A stretch of 64,000 nucleotides of DNA from assembly GCA_964599375.1 (NCBI GenBank), contig CAZREW010000006.1, positions 124,001 to 188,000 on the forward strand, written 5' to 3'. Source of the stretch: JAUWCL01 sp964599375 (lineage in GTDB: Bacteria; Krumholzibacteriota; Krumholzibacteriia; Krumholzibacteriales; Krumholzibacteriaceae). Each line of letters starts with the position of its first letter. The first letter of the stretch is position 1. Positions 58,700 to 64,000 of this stretch are shown here, in pieces. The notes under the pieces are model-generated. The model saw only the letters and a list, made by a program, of their open reading frames with translations, was not told the origin of the DNA and did not search any database. A program made the position numbers and the translations under genes.

Positions 58700-61600
58700 A
58701 TGACTCCCTTCACGCGAAGACTCCTGCTTGCCGCCCTCATCACCTTCGCCATCGCTGTTCCGTCCCTGGCGGAGGCCGTTCCGGCGGCGGAGAAACCTGA
58801 TTCGACCGGGGAGATGACCGACGGCAGATTCGCGAGGATCACCGACTGGCTCGTGCTCGGCCCCGTCCCCGTTCCCCTGCCGGCCTTCCGCGACGAGTCG
58901 AAGGATAAATTCGACGCCTCCTGGCTCCTCAGCTACCAGCATCTCGATATTTCGAGGCTGGATCCCATCCCGGGCGGGATAGAGGGCGTACCCGGCTTCG
59001 GCGATGCCGCGTGGCGCGCCGGCTCCGCCGACACCGCGGGAATCATGCTCGAGCGCGAAGGGGCGATTCCGAACGTGGCCTGGCTGGCCGCGTGGATCGA
59101 GGTGCCCCGATGGATGAAGATAGACATCGAGGCGGGCTCCAGCGATCCGTTCGAGCTCTTCATAGACGGGAAGTCTGTCATAAAGAGCGTCAAGGGAGGC
59201 GGCGGCGCGAGAAAGGGAGACGCGGAGCTGGAGAAAGGGAAGCATCTTATCCTGACAAAGGCCGTATACGTGCCTGCGGACACAGCGAGAGCATGGACCC
59301 TGCGTGCCGGCCTGGCGCCGGAAAAGGATTTCGCCGCGCAGCCCGTCGTGTCTCTCGACGCGACATCAGGCATGACCCTGGCGCAGGTCATGGACGCGCC
59401 TGGAGCTCGCGGGATCGACGTCTCGCCCGACGGAAGCCTGGTCATCGTCACTATCGGCCGTTTCGTCCCCCCGGATGGAAAGAGGGAGAGCTGGATCGAG
59501 ATAAGGAGCCTTCCTGCCGGCAATATCGTGAGCAGGATCATGGACACACAGATCGGGAACACCCAGTGGATACCCCGCAGCAGGAAGATTTCGTATGTCT
59601 CCGAAAATCGCCTCAGGGCGCTCGACATCGACACAGGGTCTACGGAGACACTGATCGAGGACCTCGGCAAGGACTTCGACGGGTACGACTGGGGTCCTGC
59701 AGCTGACTGGATCATCTACTCGAGGACTGAGAGACCCGAGAAGGACAAGACGGGCGTCAAGAGGCTCCTCGGAATATATGACAGGACCGACTACGGCAGG
59801 ACGAAGTCGACTCTTCACGTGATGTCCGTGCCGGGCGGCGTGTCGAGACAGATAGCCGCCGGGAAATACAGCGCGAACGTCTACGACATACATCCTGACG
59901 GTTACCATGTCCTTATAGGGCGCAGGTGGGAGGATCTCTCCGAGAGGCCGTTCGGGGTCTCCGAGCTCGTCCTGATCGACCTGCGCGACCAGAGTGTCGA
60001 GACACTCTTCGAGGGTAAATGGCTCGGGGCCGCGCAGTGGTCGCCCGACGGAAAAAAGATTCTCGTGACTGGAGGGCCATCCACTTTCGGGAACGAGGGC
60101 AAGGACCTGCCGGAAGGGGTCATTCCCAACGACTACGACACGCAGGTATACATATTCGACCTCGCGACAAAACGGGCGGAATCGATTACGAGGGATTTCG
60201 ACCCGGCGGTAAACAGGGCGTTCTGGGCGGAATTCGACGGGAACATCTATCTCGTCGCCGAGGAGACCGAGTACGTAAGGCTTTACAGATATGAGCCGAA
60301 AGAGAAAAAGTTCACGGCCCTCGATCTCGGCGTAGATGTGATCGGATCGGGAGACATTGCCGAGACAAAACCGGTCGGGGTCTTCACCGGTTCCGGAGCG
60401 GAACATCCCCAGCGGGTCTATTCGATAGAGCTCAAGTCTTCTAAGCCGAAGGTCAGGATTATCGACGAGCCGGGGGCAGCGCTCTTCAGGCATGTGCGGC
60501 TCGGTAAGGTCGAGCCCTGGGATTTCGTGTCGTCCGCGGGATACGATATGGTCGGCCGTATCCATTACCCGCCCGATTTCGACGCGGGAAAGAAATATCC
60601 GTGCATCGTCTATTACTACGGCGGGACCTCCCCCGTCGACAGGACTTTCGGCGGCAGGTACCCGAAGAACCTCTGGGCGGCGATGGGATACGTGGTCTAT
60701 GTGATCCAGCCCAGCGGGGCGACCGGGTTCGGGCAGGAATGGTCGGCGAGACACGTCAACGAGTGGGGAACCATCGTCGCCGACGAGATCATCGAGGGGA
60801 CGAAGAAGTTCCTCGAGGCGCATCCGTTCGTCGACCCTGACAGGGTCGGATGCATCGGCGCCTCGTTCGGCGGGTTCATGACGCAGCTTCTCGTCACGAA
60901 GACCGACATCTACGCCGCCGCGATCTCGCACGCGGGCATCAGCATGATCCCAAGCTACTGGGGCGAAGGCTATTGGGGATACGCCTACAACGCCGTCTCC
61001 GCCGCGGAGAGCTACCCCTGGAACAACCCGAAGATCTATGTAGACCAGAGCCCGCTCTTCCACGCTGACAGGATAGTGACTCCCCTGCTTCTTCTTCACG
61101 GGGGCTCCGACACCAACGTCCCTACCGGCGAGAGCGAGCAGATGTACACGGCGCTCAAGATACTAGGCAGGGAGGTCGAGTACCTGCGCTTCGAGGGCGA
61201 GAACCATTTCATCCTCGATTACAAGAAGAGGAAGATCTGGAACGACGCTATCATCTCCTGGTTCGACAGGTACCTCAAGGACGAGCCCGAGTGGTGGAAC
61301 TCGATGTACCCGCCGATAGACGAAACGGAGGACCCGGGCGCGCTGGAGGCGACCGTTGTCGATATCGAGGGACGGGGCCCCGTCATATTCGGGAACGTGA
61401 CGAGGGCCGGCATCCTCGAGCATCTGAATGACTGGGACAGTGAATACTATGAATACGAGCCCGACGCGGAGACAGTCGCGCAACTCGAGGACAACATGCT
61501 AGACGTCGACATCAAGATCGTCTTCGGCACATGGTGCGGCGACTCGCAGCGCGAGGTCCCGCGCCTCTGGAAGATCCTCGAGCAGATCGGATACCCGGTC

Positions 61601-61819
61601 GACGACATCAGCATGATGGCAGTGGGAAGCTCGAGGTTCACCTCGAAGATGGGCATAGACCAGAGGCTGCTCGACTGGTCCGATGCGGTGAAAAAGCGCT
61701 ACGCCGTCGAGCGTGTGGCCACGATCATCTTCTACCGCGACGGGAAGGAGCTGGGAAGGATCGAGGAGACTCCCGATGGGACCCTCGAGAAGGATATCCT
61801 CAAGATCACCGCCAGGTGA
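58700..61819 (+). CDS. secreted S9 prolyl-oligopeptidase-type peptidase fused to a thioredoxin-like domain
   Basis: A 1039-residue protein with a signal peptide (ending SLAEA) and an N-terminal beta-rich part. A propeller of WD40-like beta repeats follows (about 230-590), then an alpha/beta-hydrolase with catalytic Ser722 (GASFGG), Asp804 (HGGSDTNVP) and His836 (ENHF). The last 100 residues form a thioredoxin-like domain with CGDS (Cys946) in FGTWCGDSQREVPRL and an IIFYRDGKELGRIEE strand pair. The peptidase should cleave peptides in the periplasm or outside. The single-Cys thioredoxin-like tail is unusual for S9 enzymes. AAAGGA precedes the ATG. Confidence 0.92.
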   Translation: MTPFTRRLLLAALITFAIAVPSLAEAVPAAEKPDSTGEMTDGRFARITDWLVLGPVPVPLPAFRDESKDKFDASWLLSYQHLDISRLDPIPGGIEGVPGFGDAAWRAGSADTAGIMLEREGAIPNVAWLAAWIEVPRWMKIDIEAGSSDPFELFIDGKSVIKSVKGGGGARKGDAELEKGKHLILTKAVYVPADTARAWTLRAGLAPEKDFAAQPVVSLDATSGMTLAQVMDAPGARGIDVSPDGSLVIVTIGRFVPPDGKRESWIEIRSLPAGNIVSRIMDTQIGNTQWIPRSRKISYVSENRLRALDIDTGSTETLIEDLGKDFDGYDWGPAADWIIYSRTERPEKDKTGVKRLLGIYDRTDYGRTKSTLHVMSVPGGVSRQIAAGKYSANVYDIHPDGYHVLIGRRWEDLSERPFGVSELVLIDLRDQSVETLFEGKWLGAAQWSPDGKKILVTGGPSTFGNEGKDLPEGVIPNDYDTQVYIFDLATKRAESITRDFDPAVNRAFWAEFDGNIYLVAEETEYVRLYRYEPKEKKFTALDLGVDVIGSGDIAETKPVGVFTGSGAEHPQRVYSIELKSSKPKVRIIDEPGAALFRHVRLGKVEPWDFVSSAGYDMVGRIHYPPDFDAGKKYPCIVYYYGGTSPVDRTFGGRYPKNLWAAMGYVVYVIQPSGATGFGQEWSARHVNEWGTIVADEIIEGTKKFLEAHPFVDPDRVGCIGASFGGFMTQLLVTKTDIYAAAISHAGISMIPSYWGEGYWGYAYNAVSAAESYPWNNPKIYVDQSPLFHADRIVTPLLLLHGGSDTNVPTGESEQMYTALKILGREVEYLRFEGENHFILDYKKRKIWNDAIISWFDRYLKDEPEWWNSMYPPIDETEDPGALEATVVDIEGRGPVIFGNVTRAGILEHLNDWDSEYYEYEPDAETVAQLEDNMLDVDIKIVFGTWCGDSQREVPRLWKILEQIGYPVDDISMMAVGSSRFTSKMGIDQRLLDWSDAVKKRYAVERVATIIFYRDGKELGRIEETPDGTLEKDILKITAR

Positions 61820-61865
61820 TACGCAGGGGCTGCTGCGCGAGCCTGGAATGGACGGCATATCGATC

Positions 61866-61905
61866 AAAAAGGCGGAGGGCCCTTGCCCTCCGCCCTGTTA
61901 TTTAT
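61866..61905. terminator. bidirectional Rho-independent terminator
   Basis: Perfect 10-bp stem GGCGGAGGGC (61871-61880)/GCCCTCCGCC (61885-61894) with a 4-nt loop. On the minus strand it is followed by TTTTT (61866-61870) and serves the MFS gene. On the plus strand it is followed by the T-rich CTGTTATTTA and serves the S9 gene. Confidence 0.9.
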
Positions 61906-61933
61906 ACGCTTAACATTCGCCGCTAGGACCGTT

Positions 61934-63232
61934 TCAGCCGGCCGCCCTCGCATCGTCGGCCCTCGACTGTGCGAGCTTCGTAGGCAGCTCCAGTCCCGTG
62001 CCGTACCTTCGGTCGACTACGAGGAGCATTATCGCGAATACGAGCCCGGCGATGCTGAGAGAGGCGAACATCCATTCCATGTTCGTGTACCCCTGGACCA
62101 CGTTATCCCCCTGCTTATCGACGATTATCCCCGCGAGGGCGGGAAAGACCGTGAGCCCTATATTCTGCACCCACCCTATTATCCCGTACGCCGTCCCGAG
62201 GAACTTTTCCCTTACAAGGATCGGTACGGCCGGCCAGAGCGCCGACGGGACCAGCGAGAAGGCGCATCCCAGCAATATGAAACCGACTGCCGGGTGGACA
62301 TATGTAAGCCCCAGCAGCAGATGGGCGGGCACGATGAGCAGGGATCCTACGATCATCAGTTTGCCCCTGTGCCCGAACTTGTCCACGAAAAGCCCAAGGA
62401 TCGGGGTGAATATCATCGAGGCCGTCATGATGTACGACGTGTACCGCCCTCCCATCGCGGCGCTCATATTGAATTTCATCTGCAGGAACCGGGTGGCGTG
62501 GCTCGTGAAGGGGAAGACCGCCGAATAGAACGTCACGCAGAGGAAAGATATTATCCAGAAGGCAGGGCCGAGCTTCGTTATGTCCCTGAAGGCTATCTTC
62601 TCCTCGGTCCCTCCCTCGATCGCGGCGTCTACATTGCGGTCTATCATAAGGTAGATGAGGAAAAGCACGAACGAGACAAGCATCACCGCCGTACCCGCCC
62701 AAACCGAGTAGCGCCACGACCCGAACCTGTCGGCGATCTGCGCCGAGCTGTTCAGCGCGAGTATGGTCCCGAGCCGCATCACAGTGATGTTTAGCCCGAA
62801 GGCGAACCCGAGCTCCCTTCCCTTGAACCACCTCGCGATCACCTTGTTCGTCACCAGTATCGCCGCCTCCGATCCAAACCCGAACACGGCACGGCCGACG
62901 AGCATCAGGATGAAGGACCTGCCCGCTCCTAGCGAAGTCAACAGCGAACCAAGCAGGATGAGGAAGGCATATAGTGTCCCTGCCTTTCTCACGCCTATCC
63001 TGTCGAGCAGAAACCCGGCCACCACTACGAGGAAGAGGAGATTGGGCAGCGAGTAGAGCGAGAAGAGCCACCCGAACCTCGCGTTGTCGAGATGCATGTC
63101 GGTCTGGATGTAATCGTTGATCGGGCTCAGAACGTCATAGATGTAATACGAGCCGAACATCAGCATGCTGATGATCAGAAGGATCAGCCACCGGTACCAG
63201 GGCTTCTCCACGGTGACGGCTGCATCGGTCAT
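61934..63232 (-). CDS. MFS transporter
   Basis: A 432-residue protein with twelve hydrophobic helices. The loop between helices 2 and 3 has GFLLDRIGVRKAG, the MFS signature, and a second copy is seen between helices 8 and 9 (LFVDKFGHRGK). Organic anions, nitrate or peptides are typical substrates of the subgroup; none can be assigned. ATG 63232 is 7 nt after AGGAG; GTG 63238 is an alternative. It lies downstream of a C69 dipeptidase in the same direction, with a 5-bp stem-loop at 63271-63287 between them, so it might import dipeptide products. Confidence 0.9.
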   Translation of the reverse strand: MTDAAVTVEKPWYRWLILLIISMLMFGSYYIYDVLSPINDYIQTDMHLDNARFGWLFSLYSLPNLLFLVVVAGFLLDRIGVRKAGTLYAFLILLGSLLTSLGAGRSFILMLVGRAVFGFGSEAAILVTNKVIARWFKGRELGFAFGLNITVMRLGTILALNSSAQIADRFGSWRYSVWAGTAVMLVSFVLFLIYLMIDRNVDAAIEGGTEEKIAFRDITKLGPAFWIISFLCVTFYSAVFPFTSHATRFLQMKFNMSAAMGGRYTSYIMTASMIFTPILGLFVDKFGHRGKLMIVGSLLIVPAHLLLGLTYVHPAVGFILLGCAFSLVPSALWPAVPILVREKFLGTAYGIIGWVQNIGLTVFPALAGIIVDKQGDNVVQGYTNMEWMFASLSIAGLVFAIMLLVVDRRYGTGLELPTKLAQSRADDARAAG

Positions 63233-63304
63233 TTCCACTCTCCTTTTCCGCTATCGTATCATCCGTATCCCCGCCATCATGCGGCGGCGCGGCTGCTTAT
63301 GCAA

Positions 63305-64000
63305 CTAGAACTTGCCCGTATACTTCCAAAAGAGATGGTCGCCGAGGTCCCAGTAGGCCCTCGTGGCCCTGTCGGCGAACTCTCCCGTGTAGCCCGTGAG
63401 GTACTTTTGAGCTTTTTTCGGCGACATCGCAAAAAGCTCCGTGGCTTTCTTTTCGACTTCCGCCTGCCTGGCGAAGGCCTCCTCCTCGAAGAGCGTCCTT
63501 ACAGAGTCGACATCGACACGCATGTGCCCCCACTTCTGCGCCGAGAGGTCGGAGACGCGGTTGAAGGCCCACCAGGCGCAGTCACGGTCGAACGCCGGCC
63601 GTCCGCTGACCTTCCAGCTGTCCGGAATATCGGTTATCCCGCAGTAGACCGGCACGAACACCGTCATCGCCGGGTTGTCCCACCCGAACCACACGAGCCC
63701 TCCCACTGGATCGGGCAGCCAGGAGCGCGACTGCGTGACCGTCACGTAGGTGCAGTAGTACCTCGCGATGCACCTCTCTCCCATCCTGTCCCACCCGCCG
63801 TTGATCTTGAAGAGTGGCATCATGTCGTAATGCATGAAAGGATTCGCGTAAGGGCTCTTCTCGAACTTTCCCGGTTCGGTCTCGACGTACATGAACTTGG
63901 TCATGTCATATTCGGTCCCCTCGAAGGTGTCGCGGAATATCTCCATGATCCGCGCTATCGTAACGAGCGTATCGGGCCTGACTGAGAAGGGATAGTCCTT
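63305..64000 (-). CDS. C69-family dipeptidase (5' part beyond the window)
   Basis: The C-terminal 231 residues of a PepD/dipeptidase A protein; the frame stays open to the window edge. Visible family features are YPFSVRPDTLVTIARIME, FRDTFEGTEYDMTKF and CTYVTVTQSRSWLPDPVGG. The YCGITDIPDSW segment and the C-terminal helix with EEEAFARQAEVEKKATEL follow. The N-terminal nucleophile cysteine lies outside the window. It hydrolyses dipeptides. Confidence 0.88.
   Translation of the reverse strand, partial: KDYPFSVRPDTLVTIARIMEIFRDTFEGTEYDMTKFMYVETEPGKFEKSPYANPFMHYDMMPLFKINGGWDRMGERCIARYYCTYVTVTQSRSWLPDPVGGLVWFGWDNPAMTVFVPVYCGITDIPDSWKVSGRPAFDRDCAWWAFNRVSDLSAQKWGHMRVDVDSVRTLFEEEAFARQAEVEKKATELFAMSPKKAQKYLTGYTGEFADRATRAYWDLGDHLFWKYTGKF

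Noticed and set aside
1..64000. CRISPR arrays, insertion sequences, integrases, prophage genes
   Set aside because: No regularly spaced direct repeats, transposase motifs or phage structural genes were seen on reading the whole window.

Overview
The window is GC-rich, densely coded DNA from a Gram-negative-type bacterium with an outer membrane. The evidence is lipoprotein signals, an outer-membrane barrel ending in Phe, O-antigen/polysaccharide genes, and exported enzymes with C-terminal FlgD-like/type-IX-like beta domains (Asn-Pro-Phe-Asn-Pro, then Gly-x-Tyr-Phe). This combination recalls uncultured FCB-group lineages such as Krumholzibacteriota or Eisenbacteria; that placement is inference. 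A class I hybrid cluster protein, a phosphofructokinase with pyrophosphate-type residues, a UbiE/MenG methyltransferase and a selenoprotein suggest anaerobic or microaerobic life. No insertion sequence, prophage, CRISPR array, rRNA or convincing tRNA was seen.

Layout. 1-4736: end of an upstream gene, then an operon of acyl carrier protein, AMP-forming ligase, NadE-like synthetase, sugar amidotransferase (WbpG type) and a TrmH/SpoU RNA methyltransferase, probably the tail of a glycan locus. 4805-8467: nitroreductase, small unknown protein, second acyl-CoA ligase, UbiA prenyltransferase. 8476-10058 (minus): M48 lipoprotein protease and an exported isoaspartyl methyltransferase. 10197-15309: dicarboxylate symporter, membrane/TPR protein, Na/phosphate cotransporter. 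15647-18175: exported FlgD-domain protein and PorV-like barrel protein. 18178-28401: surface-glycan block with an STT3-like GT-C enzyme, AftB-like GT-C enzyme, O-antigen ligase, Wzz, GT39/TPR protein and Wzx flippase, with a small Lrp-type RAM protein.

28592-41294: M1 aminopeptidase, HemW, LepA, hcp with a divergent Crp/Fnr regulator, UbiE, a class V aminotransferase, a small membrane protein and an M28 peptidase with an inserted propeller. 41461-50309 (plus): TldD/TldE pair, a double aspartyl protease with PDZ, a beta-CASP nuclease, endonuclease V and a rhomboid-TPR protein. 50310-50642 is a convergent gap with a promoter-rich AT stretch and a strongly structured candidate RNA.

50643-55420 (minus): a lipoprotein with thioredoxin-like domain whose UxxC motif is encoded by an in-frame UGA followed by a bacterial SECIS-like hairpin, then two glycosyltransferases and a DegT aminotransferase. 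55556-64000: RlmD-type rRNA methyltransferase, phosphofructokinase, thioredoxin lipoprotein, S9 peptidase fused to a thioredoxin domain, MFS transporter and a truncated C69 dipeptidase.

The two strongest observations are the selenoprotein (UGA at 50946-50948) and the FNR-type site placed at -41.5 of the hcp promoter. Start codons were chosen mainly from Shine-Dalgarno spacing; several genes appear to start at TTG.
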